This document shows, one piece after another, positions 9,410-18,153 of a DNA stretch of 64,000 nucleotides. Position 1 is the first letter of the stretch, and each line of letters starts with the position of its first letter. Source of the stretch: Pseudomonas sp. 5P_3.1_Bac2 (GTDB lineage: Bacteria; Pseudomonadota; Gammaproteobacteria; Pseudomonadales; Pseudomonadaceae); contig NZ_JANLNY010000028.1 in NCBI RefSeq assembly GCF_025465995.1, positions 124,001 through 188,000 of the forward strand. The letters are read 5' to 3'. The notes beneath the pieces are model-generated. The model did not search any database, was not told where the DNA came from, and saw only the letters and a program-made list of their open reading frames with translations. The position numbers and the translations under genes were made by a program.

Positions 9410-9951
9410 GTTCTACACCCATCAAAACACACATAAACGCACTGATCGCCTTAGGGTTTAGCCTGCTATCAGTTCTATTTCTCAGCGGCTGTATGGCCAA
9501 AGAGTCGGAAATGCTTGGCGGCCCAGTGGAGGGCTACAACCATACTTCCGCAGCCATTAATCGTTTTACCGTAAATGGTGCTGGTGGCCCAAATATTGGC
9601 CCGTACGGCGAAGGAGGCCAGGTGTGTTGTGGCTCAGTGCCCCGCGTTTGGCGCCCCGGATTGCGGGCGATTGTGGAGTGGGAGAAAGACCCGAACCCCC
9701 GTCCATTCCCACCACTTCCTCCACTTGGAACGGATGAGTACAGAGCAGCATATAAAAAGCACGCAGCTAAATACACTCACCACACTGCCACGGTTGAAAT
9801 TCCCAAATACGATGTGGCCGGAACCATCAAAGTACACTTTTTACCCTGCGATCAGGTCAGAGTCTCAGCAAACAATATGTTTGTAGGCGACCCCCGTTAT
9901 CCCTATAACTTTCCGAAAAAAATGGAGGACACGGAATGTCCCAAGCCATGA
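9394..9951 (+). CDS. DUF3304 lipoprotein, predicted Tle1 immunity protein
   Basis: A 185-residue lipoprotein: an N-terminal hydrophobic signal ends in the lipobox LSGC with acylated Cys33. The mature part carries DUF3304-like features, including GYNHTSAAINRFTVNG, a CCG motif and the terminal Cys of DTECPKP. DUF3304 lipoproteins are commonly encoded beside DUF2235 phospholipase effectors and protect the periplasm of the producer. The gene starts inside the first 36-base repeat and ends inside the second, overlapping the effector start by 16 bases. That overlap implies co-expression and is why the repeat encodes both ends. Binding specificity cannot be read from the sequence. Confidence 0.85.
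   Translation: MSKFLSSTPIKTHINALIALGFSLLSVLFLSGCMAKESEMLGGPVEGYNHTSAAINRFTVNGAGGPNIGPYGEGGQVCCGSVPRVWRPGLRAIVEWEKDPNPRPFPPLPPLGTDEYRAAYKKHAAKYTHHTATVEIPKYDVAGTIKVHFLPCDQVRVSANNMFVGDPRYPYNFPKKMEDTECPKP
9906..9941 (+). repeat. 36-bp direct repeat, copy 2
   Basis: Second copy of the repeat at 9364-9399, perfectly identical over 36 bases. It forms the 3' end of the DUF3304 gene and holds the ribosome-binding site and ATG of the effector gene (start at 9936). Distance between copies is 542 bases, one immunity-gene unit. Confidence 0.95.
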
Positions 9952-12548
9952 GCCCTCAATGCACAACCGCATCAAGCAGTGTGCTGATAGCACCGCCGTT
10001 TACTCGTAGCGGACTCCCGCTCGACTCGGGGGAGGTGGCCACAAATATTCGCCTACAAACAAGGGATGAACGCAAGTACCGAGGCGCCATAGCCACCAGT
10101 GCCGCAAAGAATGGAGAACAGGCTCCCGCTCCTTGCTGTAAAACTCTGCACCTGAGCCTATGCTTTGACGGCACCAATAACCACGAGCCGTCAGATAAGT
10201 TAGATCCACTGTGCACCAGCAATGTGGCGCGACTTTTCCATACGTCCATTAACAAACCAGAGATTGGCCTGTTTAGTTATTACAGCCCAGGTGTAGGTAC
10301 GGTTTTTGAGGACATCAAAGAGTACCTTCCCAGCAACGCGGGTTTAATTGGGGCACAGGGCGGAGAAAATCGCATCAACTGGGGGCTGACCCGCCTGATC
10401 GATTGCCTGAAAAAAACGCTGAAGGACTCAGGTCAAGCACCGCTCTCATTTGACCAGACCTATGCCTTGGTTGAAGCCATGAGTACCAACTGGACCGTTA
10501 ACACAATCAGTGGAGGTCTGTTGAGTAATGGTAGCCGCAAGCGCGAAGCGGCTATTCGTCCTTATGAGCAAGAGCTAAAAACGGTACTCGAACAGCGCAA
10601 AACCGCGCAGGAAAAGCCGGAGATACTTGCCTTACGCCTGTATGTTTACGGCTTTTCCCGTGGCGCAGCTCAGGCCCGAACTTTTAGCAACTGGCTAGCC
10701 GACTTAACCCGCACCCAAGGGCCTAACGGCACGGAATACCGCTTTGCCGGGCTGCCACTGTCCATCGAGTTTCTCGGTCTGTTTGATACCGTGGCGGCTG
10801 TTGGCCTGGCCGACAGCGCGCCCTTTGCCGCCGGCCATATGAGCTGGGCCGATGACACCATGCGCTTACCGGATGAAAGTGATCTGCAGGCCTGTATGCC
10901 CACCGGCTTGCCGGAAGACCAGCTCTTCCTTAAACGCTGCGTGCATTTGGTATCTGCCCATGAGCAGCGTGCAAGCTTCCCGCTGGACTCCATTCGTCGC
11001 CGTGAAAAAACGGCGGATGGCAAGCGGGATAAAAGCAAACCCTCCAGCTATCGGGCAGGGACTCAGGAGTTTGTTTACCCCGGTATGCACTCGGATGTAG
11101 GCGGCGGTTACCCAAGCAAAGACCAAGGCAAAGCAATGGGTGGTCCCAGCGAGATCATGTCGCAAGTTCCATTGCACCATATGTACCGTGAGGCATTTAA
11201 GGCCGGGGCTCCTTTGCAAGTTCCTGACAGCGTAATCGGTCAGTATGAATCATGGAGAGTGATGGATGAGCTTACAAAGAACGAATTTGACATATCTGAA
11301 ACGCTCATCACTCGCTTCAACGCCTGGCAAAAACAAGCCAAACCCGCCCCGCTTGAAGATGTAATGAAACGTGAAACCGCCCTGTTAACGGCCTGGCGTA
11401 TTGATCGCTATGCCGGTGGTATCGAGAAGCAGCCCTTCTACAACAATGTTCGCGGCAAGGATATGCCGGATGAGCAGCAAGAAGCCTATAAAAGGCTACA
11501 TGCCAGAAAACTCAAAGAGAACACGGCAGCCCGTGAAGGCAAGCCGCTGCCAGAAATGACCGCAACCCAGCAAGCTCAGTACGAAAAAGACCTGCAAACC
11601 ATCGGCGGCGAGGCCGCTTACCAGCGCATCAACATCAGTAAAACGTTTGAGCCGGGGATGGATGACCAACAGTTGCGCCGCGCCGCGGCCGAGTTCCGCC
11701 GTGATTACAAGCGCGAATGGGACTGGTTGGAAGACACCGGTTCCGTGGGCGGGATCGTCAATCTTCTGCTGGGCGGCACGGTCTATCTGATCAACGAAGA
11801 AGATGAAGCTCAGGAATACGCGAGCATTTCTCAAGACGGTGATGCCAGCTATAAAAAGCTCTTTGTGTCCGGTACACCTGCTCCAGGGCAAGAAAACCTG
11901 ATCAAGTTCTTTGATGAGCACGTACACGACTCCCGGGCCTGGTTTATGAACTCATCAGGACTCGACGAACGCGAGCCTTTTACCGATTACTTCCGTTACC
12001 GCGTGGTGCATTTCGATAACGAGTCAAACAAACGGCTCTCGGTGTTGGCCACGGCGGGGCGTGTTGTCGGTCTGGGTTTGGCGTTGGCCAGCGTGGGCCT
12101 GTCGATCAAGCGGCGAGACCCGAAGTTCTTACTGGGGTTAATTATTCCGTCGCTGGGTACACCGGTATTAACCGGCACGCCCAAACTGCCGGTGATCAGT
12201 GCGTTCGATCCGCTTACCGGTATTGCACTGCCTATGCAGCAAGGTCTTGAGGCTCTACGTGCTTTTACCCAAAACCCCGGCGATGTGGTCCGCCAGATCA
12301 GCAGCTTGCCACCCCCGCAGCCTCTGACCGCACAAACCGCCACCACTCCTGCGCTACAGAATGTACTGCAAGCCATAAAGGCCAAAGAGGCGTTACAGGC
12401 GGCCAAAGACAGTGGGGACATGAGCGGGTTGCTGGACCAAGCTGTTGCTGTCTTGGGTGATGCCAAGAGCGACAGCGCTGCCTCGGCAAACAAAACCAGC
12501 TGGATGGATAAGCTGGCTGATACCGTCAATGAGGGACTAAACAGCTAG
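9936..12548 (+). CDS. tle1: T6SS phospholipase effector, Tle1 type (DUF2235)
   Basis: An 870-residue protein with a DUF2235 alpha/beta-hydrolase domain. The N-terminal strand reads LHLSLCFDGTNNHEPSD. The nucleophile elbow is GFSRG with Ser241, and GMHSDVGGGY follows with His385 and Asp387; these are family hallmarks of Tle1 phospholipases (GxSxG class). Beyond about residue 680 a hydrophobic stretch (VVGLGLALASVGLS and LLGLIIPSLGTPVLTG) may insert into or contact membrane. There is no signal peptide, as expected for T6SS delivery. With vgrG, the DUF4123 chaperone and the DUF3304 lipoprotein it forms a complete toxin module that should hydrolyse phospholipids in competitor cells. The exact acyl specificity (A1 or A2) is not visible. 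Confidence 0.9.
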   Translation: MSQAMSPQCTTASSSVLIAPPFTRSGLPLDSGEVATNIRLQTRDERKYRGAIATSAAKNGEQAPAPCCKTLHLSLCFDGTNNHEPSDKLDPLCTSNVARLFHTSINKPEIGLFSYYSPGVGTVFEDIKEYLPSNAGLIGAQGGENRINWGLTRLIDCLKKTLKDSGQAPLSFDQTYALVEAMSTNWTVNTISGGLLSNGSRKREAAIRPYEQELKTVLEQRKTAQEKPEILALRLYVYGFSRGAAQARTFSNWLADLTRTQGPNGTEYRFAGLPLSIEFLGLFDTVAAVGLADSAPFAAGHMSWADDTMRLPDESDLQACMPTGLPEDQLFLKRCVHLVSAHEQRASFPLDSIRRREKTADGKRDKSKPSSYRAGTQEFVYPGMHSDVGGGYPSKDQGKAMGGPSEIMSQVPLHHMYREAFKAGAPLQVPDSVIGQYESWRVMDELTKNEFDISETLITRFNAWQKQAKPAPLEDVMKRETALLTAWRIDRYAGGIEKQPFYNNVRGKDMPDEQQEAYKRLHARKLKENTAAREGKPLPEMTATQQAQYEKDLQTIGGEAAYQRINISKTFEPGMDDQQLRRAAAEFRRDYKREWDWLEDTGSVGGIVNLLLGGTVYLINEEDEAQEYASISQDGDASYKKLFVSGTPAPGQENLIKFFDEHVHDSRAWFMNSSGLDEREPFTDYFRYRVVHFDNESNKRLSVLATAGRVVGLGLALASVGLSIKRRDPKFLLGLIIPSLGTPVLTGTPKLPVISAFDPLTGIALPMQQGLEALRAFTQNPGDVVRQISSLPPPQPLTAQTATTPALQNVLQAIKAKEALQAAKDSGDMSGLLDQAVAVLGDAKSDSAASANKTSWMDKLADTVNEGLNS

Positions 12549-12568
12549 CGCAAACAGCACAGAGACGC

Positions 12569-12610
12569 CCTGGATGACGAAGCTTTCTAATAACAACTTC
12601 GTCATCCAGG
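12569..12610 (+). terminator. Perfect 14-bp stem-loop after the effector gene
   Basis: CCTGGATGACGAAG at 12569-12582 pairs perfectly with 12597-12610 across a 14-base loop, 21 bases after the effector stop. No T-run follows, so it may act as a transcript end or stabilising hairpin instead of a classical intrinsic terminator. Confidence 0.55.
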
Positions 12611-13184
12611 ACAAGCGCTGCATATGAACAGGACGGGGGCTTTAAGCTCCCCACAGAAAAAGACCAATCCCACACTTGAACCCAGAGCCACTGCATTCGG
12701 GACGCTCGCTACTGCCCTGAAATTCCATTCGTTGATAATGGCCATATTCGGCGCATTGAATTTAGTGAAAACACTGAAAACTGCGTTGTTGAGCGCCCCC
12801 AATGAACACTAATAGCGCCTCTGGATGATCTAAACCTTCAGCGAGCCTATTAATTAGGATCGCTAGCCGTTAGACCGATGGCTTTCTCGCGACGCTTCGA
12901 GTTGAGCCAGGAAAAAGGCTTCAGCTAGCTTTGACATATACCCTCTTTATCGCTGGCAGACGCTAGTTTTAACCAATTTTTATCGGACCAAGATCAGGTG
13001 CGGCCGGTGCGCATATATCGCTCTCAAGCCCTCTTCTTTTCTGGTCAACCCACCGATATTCGGTGCGTTCAGGCACTGGACAGATATAGATAGCTAGCTA
13101 ACAATGCACGCCCGAGTTTTCCGCGCGGGCTGGAGTGGTTGGTCTCGACTATGGTTGTAGTTCTTATGAGTGCGAGGGATTAGC
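12611..13184. other. Spacer without a supported gene
   Basis: Between the effector and the efflux operon. Overlapping 62- and 66-codon frames exist on both strands near 12602-12812 but neither resembles anything I know. A TTGACA at 12931-12936 has no good -10 partner at 16-18 bases. The stretch is less GC-rich than its neighbours and probably marks the edge of the vgrG island. Confidence 0.5.
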
Positions 13185-15173
13185 GTGCAGGACCCCTTAG
13201 CGGCGTACATTGCGCCCAGCCCCCTTGCCGTTAAATTTGCGATTAAATCCGTTATCGGTGGTTTTCTAGCCTTGTGGCTGGCCATGCGTTTTGGCTTGTC
13301 GCAGCCGCAGTGGGCGATGATGACCGCGTTTATCGTTGCTCAGCCGCTGTCGGGGATGGTGGTGCAAAAGGGCTTTGCCCGGCTGATCGGGACGATTGCC
13401 GGGACCACTATGTCGGTGGTGTTCATGGCCCTGTTTAACCAGGCGCCGTGGTTGTTCCTGCTGTCGGTGGCGTTGTGGCTGTGGCTGTGTACGGCGGCGG
13501 CGACCATGTTGCGCAGCGCTTGGGCCTACTCCTTTGTGTTATCCGGCTACACCGTGGCGATCATCGGCCTGCCCTCGATCAGCCACCCGCTTGGGGTGTT
13601 CTCTGAGGCGGTGGCGCGCTGCACGGAAATTTCCTTGGGGATTCTCTGCGCCAGCTTTGTGTCGGTGATCCTCTGGCCGATCCGGGTGGAAAAACAGCTG
13701 GTTCAGCAGGCGGAAGAAGCCTGGCGCACGGGGATTATTTCGGCGCGTCAGGCCCTGAGCGATGAGTCGTTGCCGCGCAAAGGTCTGCTGGAGATGCTTG
13801 GGCGCATCATCGCTGTCGACGCGCAGCGTGAGCACGCCTGGTTTGAAGGGCGATTGGGACGCAACCGGGCACAAGCTCTGCGCCTGCTTAGTCGCGATTT
13901 ACTCGGTGTGCTGCGCCTGTCCCGCGGCGTGACCCGACAGTGGCGCCAGCTGTCCAGTGCCGATGCCAAGGCCATTGAACCCTGGTTAATACGCATGCGC
14001 GAGGCCTTGGAGCACTACGACCAGAGCGACTGGCCGCAACTGCATGAGCAGCTGCAAGAGGCCAGCCGCGACGAGCAGTGGCTGCCGGCGCAACAGCAAT
14101 GCCTGGAGCGCTTAGCGGTGATGGTGTTGATGCTCAAGCAGGCCGAGGGTTCACTGCTGGCCGTGGCGCAAGGGCGCGCCAGTAACAACGCGCCGCCACC
14201 GCTGTCGTGGCACTCCGACTGGCAAACCGCAGCCGCTTATGGCGGGCGCAGCGCCTTGGCGTTTTTGTTGGTCACCGGCTTCTGGATGGCCACCGCTTGG
14301 CCTTCGGCAGCCGGGGCGACCTTGCTCACCTGCGTGGTCTGCAGCCTGTTTGCCAACCGCGATAACGCGGCTCAGCTGGGCATGATGTTCTTGCGCGGCA
14401 CCTTGTATGCGGTGCCGGTGGCCTTTGTCTCCGGGCAGTTGCTGATGCCACTGATCAACGATTTTGAGCTGCTTTGCCTGGCCATGGGCGTGCCCTTATT
14501 TTTTGGCGCGCTGGGCATGGCCAAGCCGACTACCGGCGCGGTGGCGACCTCGTTCTGCCTGCAATTTATCGTGCTGACCCTGGTTAACGTGCGCGCCAAT
14601 AACAACATGGCGTTCTTCTCTAACGAGTCGATTGGTTTGCTGATCGGCTGCTCCTGCGCGGTGCTGGCGTTCAAACTGATCGAGCTGCGCAACCCCCATT
14701 GGCATGGCCGCCGCCTGATCAAAGCCACCGCGCGGGATCTGGCGCTGTTGGCGCGGCAAAACCTGATCGGTGCGCAGAACTGGTTCGGCGGGCGCATGGC
14801 CGACCGCCTGGTGCAACTGGCGCGCTTTTATCCGGTGGCGCCGGGTAAACGCCGCGATCTGTGGGAAGAAGGTATTGCCGCGCTGGATCTGGGCGACGAA
14901 ATCCTCCACCTGCGCGCCTGCCTGGGCGAGCTCAAAGCGAATTTAGGCCCGGCATGGCCTAACTTTGCTAAACGCTTCGAAGAAGTCGTGGCTGCAGGCC
15001 CGGCCGTGGATCGCGAAGACGCGTTGAACGAGGTGGCTGCGCGTCTGTATGAAGCCCTCAATGAATTGCCGCCCAGCTCGCACCGGCGCCTCGCCCAAGC
15101 GGCTTTAGGGCAATTGCGTGCCGGCTGGCGTAAGTGGTGTGTGTTGCAAGGAGAGTTGCATGGGGCTACATGA
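13185..15173 (+). CDS. FUSC-family inner-membrane efflux protein (AaeB-like)
   Basis: About 662 residues with the FUSC arrangement: two blocks of membrane helices (roughly 25-165 and 360-500), each followed by a cytoplasmic helical region. I choose the GTG at 13185 because GCGAGGG lies about seven bases upstream; a GTG at 13170 lacks such a site. Proteins of this type form tripartite pumps exporting aromatic carboxylic acids or other organic acids (AaeAB in E. coli). The DUF1656 and HlyD-family genes that follow are the usual partners, so this is one efflux operon. The substrate is not deducible. Confidence 0.9.
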   Translation: MQDPLAAYIAPSPLAVKFAIKSVIGGFLALWLAMRFGLSQPQWAMMTAFIVAQPLSGMVVQKGFARLIGTIAGTTMSVVFMALFNQAPWLFLLSVALWLWLCTAAATMLRSAWAYSFVLSGYTVAIIGLPSISHPLGVFSEAVARCTEISLGILCASFVSVILWPIRVEKQLVQQAEEAWRTGIISARQALSDESLPRKGLLEMLGRIIAVDAQREHAWFEGRLGRNRAQALRLLSRDLLGVLRLSRGVTRQWRQLSSADAKAIEPWLIRMREALEHYDQSDWPQLHEQLQEASRDEQWLPAQQQCLERLAVMVLMLKQAEGSLLAVAQGRASNNAPPPLSWHSDWQTAAAYGGRSALAFLLVTGFWMATAWPSAAGATLLTCVVCSLFANRDNAAQLGMMFLRGTLYAVPVAFVSGQLLMPLINDFELLCLAMGVPLFFGALGMAKPTTGAVATSFCLQFIVLTLVNVRANNNMAFFSNESIGLLIGCSCAVLAFKLIELRNPHWHGRRLIKATARDLALLARQNLIGAQNWFGGRMADRLVQLARFYPVAPGKRRDLWEEGIAALDLGDEILHLRACLGELKANLGPAWPNFAKRFEEVVAAGPAVDREDALNEVAARLYEALNELPPSSHRRLAQAALGQLRAGWRKWCVLQGELHGAT

Positions 15174-15363
15174 GTGGTCATTTGCCGGCGTACTGCTAAG
15201 CCCGCTGATGATTTACGTGGTGCTGGCCGTCGTACTGACCGGAGCGCTGCGCTGGCTGCTGGAGCTGATCGGTGTCACCCAGTGGATTTGGCATGAAGCG
15301 CTGTTCGACAGCGCGCTGTTTGTTTGCGTACTGGCGGCCGTGGTGGCCGTGCTCGGTCGCTAG
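15160..15363 (+). CDS. DUF1656 small membrane protein of the efflux operon
   Basis: A 67-residue protein with two predicted membrane helices (about 9-30 and 42-65), typical of DUF1656 (YdhI/AaeX type). The start at 15160 is supported by AAGGAGAG seven bases upstream and lies inside the end of the FUSC gene (14-base overlap). These proteins are nearly always encoded between FUSC and HlyD partners; their mechanistic role in the pump is not established. Confidence 0.88.
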   Translation: MGLHEWSFAGVLLSPLMIYVVLAVVLTGALRWLLELIGVTQWIWHEALFDSALFVCVLAAVVAVLGR

Positions 15364-15388
15364 GCGGATTAATTAAGGAGTGTGATCC

Positions 15389-16276
15389 TTGCAAAGCATG
15401 GTGCGTGTATTAGTAACCCTGAGCGTGGTGGCGCTGGCCATCCTGGCCGGCTCGTGGCTGTGGCAGCACTATCTGTACTCCCCCTGGACTCGCGATTCGC
15501 GGGTGCGCGCGGACATCGTGACGATCGCCCCGGACGTTTCCGGCTGGGTGGTCAAACTCAACGTGGTGGATAACCAAGAAGTGAAGGCCGGTGATCTGCT
15601 GATGACCATCGACCAGGACCGCTACCGCGCCGAGCTGGAACAAGCCGAAGCACTGGCCGAGACCCGCCAGCAAGAAATGCGGCAACGTGAGCATCAGGCG
15701 CAGCGGCGTAAACAACTGGGCACGGCGGCGATCAGTGCCGAGCTGGTGGATAACGCCCAGATTGATCTGCAAGTGTCACGCGGCGCCTATCGCCAGGCCC
15801 AAGCGGCGGTACGTCTGGCCAAGCTGAACTTAGAACGCAGCGAAGTGCGCGCCCAGCGCGACGGCCATATCACCAACCTGCGTCTGGCCGAAGGCAACTA
15901 CGTGAATGCCGGGCAACCGGTGATGGCCTTGGTGGCCGCAGGCTCGTTCTATATCCAGGGCTATTTCGAAGAAACCAAACTGGCGCAAATTCACGTCGGC
16001 GATCCGGTGGACATCTGGCTAATGGGCGGCGATCGCAAGCTCAAGGGCCATGTAGAGAGCATCAGCCGTGGTATCACCGACCGTAACGCCGACCCTGACA
16101 GCCAGTTGCTGGCGGATGTGGAGCCGACTTTTAACTGGGTGCGCCTGGCCCAGCGGATTCCGGTACGGGTCGCGTTCGATGAGTACCCTGAGGCGTTCCA
16201 CTTAAGCGCCGGCATGACCGCCAGCGTCACCGTGCTGGATCGCAATCACGCGGCCGACGCCAAAGACAACGATTAG
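15389..16276 (+). CDS. HlyD-family periplasmic adaptor (AaeA/EmrA-like)
   Basis: A 295-residue membrane fusion protein. One N-terminal anchor helix (about 5-27) is followed by the beta-barrel start DSRVRADIVTIAPDVSGWV, a helical hairpin (about 85-145), and the second lipoyl half DGHITNLRLAEGNYVNAGQ. It should connect the FUSC pump to an outer-membrane channel; no channel gene is adjacent. The start appears to be TTG at 15389, with AAGGAG eight bases upstream; the nearby ATG at 15398 is spaced too far from that site but remains possible. Confidence 0.9.
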   Translation: MQSMVRVLVTLSVVALAILAGSWLWQHYLYSPWTRDSRVRADIVTIAPDVSGWVVKLNVVDNQEVKAGDLLMTIDQDRYRAELEQAEALAETRQQEMRQREHQAQRRKQLGTAAISAELVDNAQIDLQVSRGAYRQAQAAVRLAKLNLERSEVRAQRDGHITNLRLAEGNYVNAGQPVMALVAAGSFYIQGYFEETKLAQIHVGDPVDIWLMGGDRKLKGHVESISRGITDRNADPDSQLLADVEPTFNWVRLAQRIPVRVAFDEYPEAFHLSAGMTASVTVLDRNHAADAKDND

Positions 16277-16458
16277 CTGGAGCAGCCACCCCCTGCGCGA
16301 CTGGACGGCCTGTTGGCGGCCGCCAGAGCGTTGTGCTGTTTACTGTCGGTGCTTGCGCTGCGGGGTTGATCAGTGCAGCGCTGTGCCTATTGAGCCTGGG
16401 CCAGCTGATAGGCGCGGCAGGTGTTGGGGCTGGGGCAGCTAAGCTCACAGAGCTGCGC

Positions 16459-16992
16459 TTACAGATCCGCATCCTCAACCATTCGCACGCCTTTGGCATC
16501 TAGGGCGTAGGCGGCATCGGCCAGCTCGTTGTTAACCTGCTCAATCTTCAGCGCGCCAGTGACCCACAGCGGCTGGTAGATATCGGCCAACTCGATCCCC
16601 TTGGGGTAGCGCACCAGCACCAGTTGGTTAGGCGGCGGTGGCGGCACATGGATGCACGCGCCCGGATAAGGAACGAGGAAGAATAAGGTGGTGCGGCCGG
16701 CGTTGTTGGTTTCCAAGGGCACCGGATAGCCGCCCAGGCGGATCTCCTTGCCATTGAGCGCCGCCACGGTTTTGCTCGAATACATCACCGCCGGCAAGCC
16801 TTTTTCTTGCTGCTTAAGGCCGCCGGGGCTGTAGAACTGACTATCCTGCTCGCCGCCTTCGTGGCTGATCTCCGGCATCTCTTCCAAGGCCTTGCGGTCG
16901 GCTTCTGGCATCAGGTCGAGCCAGTCGGTTTCCGCCAGTTCAGCATGGACGAGGGCACAGCTCAGCAACAAAGACAGCAGCAGATAACGCAT
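16459..16992 (-). CDS. DUF3299 exported protein
   Basis: A 177-residue protein with a clear signal peptide (hydrophobic run MRYLLLSLLLSCALVHA). The mature part begins AETDWLDLMPEADRKALEEM and includes LGGYPVPLE and a proline-rich loop before NQLVLVRYPKG, the conserved core of DUF3299. These are small periplasmic proteins of unknown function, often near ABC-type or metal-related genes. It is followed by the GlsB-type gene upstream on the same strand with a 19-base gap, so the two may be cotranscribed. About 180 bases lie between it and the convergent HlyD gene. Confidence 0.8.
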   Translation of the reverse strand: MRYLLLSLLLSCALVHAELAETDWLDLMPEADRKALEEMPEISHEGGEQDSQFYSPGGLKQQEKGLPAVMYSSKTVAALNGKEIRLGGYPVPLETNNAGRTTLFFLVPYPGACIHVPPPPPNQLVLVRYPKGIELADIYQPLWVTGALKIEQVNNELADAAYALDAKGVRMVEDADL

Positions 16993-17011
16993 GGAGATAC
17001 TCGGCAGGAGG

Positions 17012-17257
17012 TTATTTCTTGGTCACGAGGCCGTAGATTACCAGCAACACCACCGCGCCGATCACCGCACCGATAAAACCGGCAGTTTGCCCAGGCTGAT
17101 AGAAGCCCAGCGCCTGGCCGCCGTAAGTGGCTGCCACCGAACCACCAATGCCCAGCAGGATGGTCATGATCCAGCCCATGCTGTCGTCGCCGGGCTTAAG
17201 CAAACGTGCCAGCAGCCCCACAATCAAGCCGATAAAAATTGTGCCAATGATGCTCAT
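17012..17257 (-). CDS. GlsB/YeaQ/YmgE family stress-response membrane protein
   Basis: An 81-residue protein made almost entirely of three hydrophobic glycine-rich helices, beginning MSIIGTIFIGLIVGLLARLL and including GWIMTILLGIGGSVAATYGG, the hallmarks of the transglycosylase-associated GlsB/YeaQ family. It is located in the inner membrane and often linked to general stress responses; its biochemical role is unknown. GGAGG sits six to seven bases before the ATG. Confidence 0.93.
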   Translation of the reverse strand: MSIIGTIFIGLIVGLLARLLKPGDDSMGWIMTILLGIGGSVAATYGGQALGFYQPGQTAGFIGAVIGAVVLLVIYGLVTKK

Positions 17258-17292
17258 ATGAAACCTCCAGTGTTTTCAGGGTGTGCAGAACG

Positions 17293-18078
17293 TTATCTGA
17301 CCGACAATTGATTATCCGGTTCAGCGTAGCTGCCTTGTACTTGTGGCGCCTGCACGCCGTAACGCTGATAGATGCGAGCCACCTCGCCACTGTCGCGCAT
17401 CCGGCTCAGCACGGCGGCCAGGCGCTCATACAAAGCCCGTTTCGGCCCTTCATAGAGCACCCGCGAGGCGCCGTATTGATTGGCGAAAGACTGCTCGTAT
17501 TGGTACTCCGCGTACTGATATTGCTCGAAGTGAAGCTCGGCGAACTGCGCCTCAATGGCCGGCGGGTCGAGCACGATCAGGGTGTCGAGACGCTGGGCAC
17601 GGAACATCGCCGCCAGCAGGTAATCATCGGTGGCCGCGCTTTTGTTCAAGCTGCTGTCGTTATCAAAGGCTTTGAAGTACACCGTGCCGCGTTTAACGCC
17701 GATGGTGCGCCCGGCTAGATCGGCATAACTGCGCAGCTGTTGTCCAGGGCGCACGATAAAGCGGATATTGCGCTGCTGGCGGCCCAGGCTCGGCAGGTAA
17801 TGCACAAAGGCCGTGCGCTCAGGGGTGTAGATCAGCCGAGGGATCAGATCGATGCGTCCGGCTTTCAGATCATCAAGGCTGCGGATAAATGGCGCACTGC
17901 GCCACTCGACGCGGGCACCGATGCGCAGGGCGGCGCTATCCAACAGCTCAATCAGCGGCCCGACCGGCTCGGCGCCGGCTGTATGCATCTCCGGCGGGCG
18001 CTCACGGTAAGCGGCGAGCAGCACCTCTTGGGCGTAGCAGGGGGTAATCAGGATGAAACTTAGCAGGACGCGCAACAT
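17293..18078 (-). CDS. Periplasmic solute-binding protein, SBP_bac_3 type
   Basis: A 261-residue protein with an N-terminal signal peptide ending near CYAQE and a type II periplasmic-binding fold: PLIELLDSAALRIGARVEW, then LKAGRIDLIPRLIYTPERT, then DLAGRTIGVKRGTVYFKAF. No permease or ATPase gene accompanies it, so it is either an orphan binding protein or a sensor-like member of the amino-acid-binding family found scattered in Pseudomonas. The ligand cannot be inferred. Confidence 0.8.
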   Translation of the reverse strand: MLRVLLSFILITPCYAQEVLLAAYRERPPEMHTAGAEPVGPLIELLDSAALRIGARVEWRSAPFIRSLDDLKAGRIDLIPRLIYTPERTAFVHYLPSLGRQQRNIRFIVRPGQQLRSYADLAGRTIGVKRGTVYFKAFDNDSSLNKSAATDDYLLAAMFRAQRLDTLIVLDPPAIEAQFAELHFEQYQYAEYQYEQSFANQYGASRVLYEGPKRALYERLAAVLSRMRDSGEVARIYQRYGVQAPQVQGSYAEPDNQLSVR

Positions 18079-18090
18079 GGCTTAAGCCCC

Positions 18091-18111
18091 TGGAATACAG
18101 GACGTATTCCA
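18091..18111 (-). terminator. Stem-loop between purK and the binding-protein gene
   Basis: TGGAATAC at 18091-18098 pairs with GTATTCCA at 18104-18111 around a five-base loop, and AAGC/GCTT extends the stem after small internal mismatches. It lies downstream of purK and just upstream of the binding-protein start, so it could end purEK transcription or be an operator. No T-run is present. Confidence 0.4.
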
Positions 18112-18153
18112 AGAGCTTAGTCAGCCCTGCAGCAGATTGCCGCAGCAGGTCAA

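Noticed and set aside
12602..12812. Overlapping 62- and 66-codon frames on both strands
   Set aside because: Neither has a good ribosome-binding site nor any recognisable sequence; kept only as spacer.
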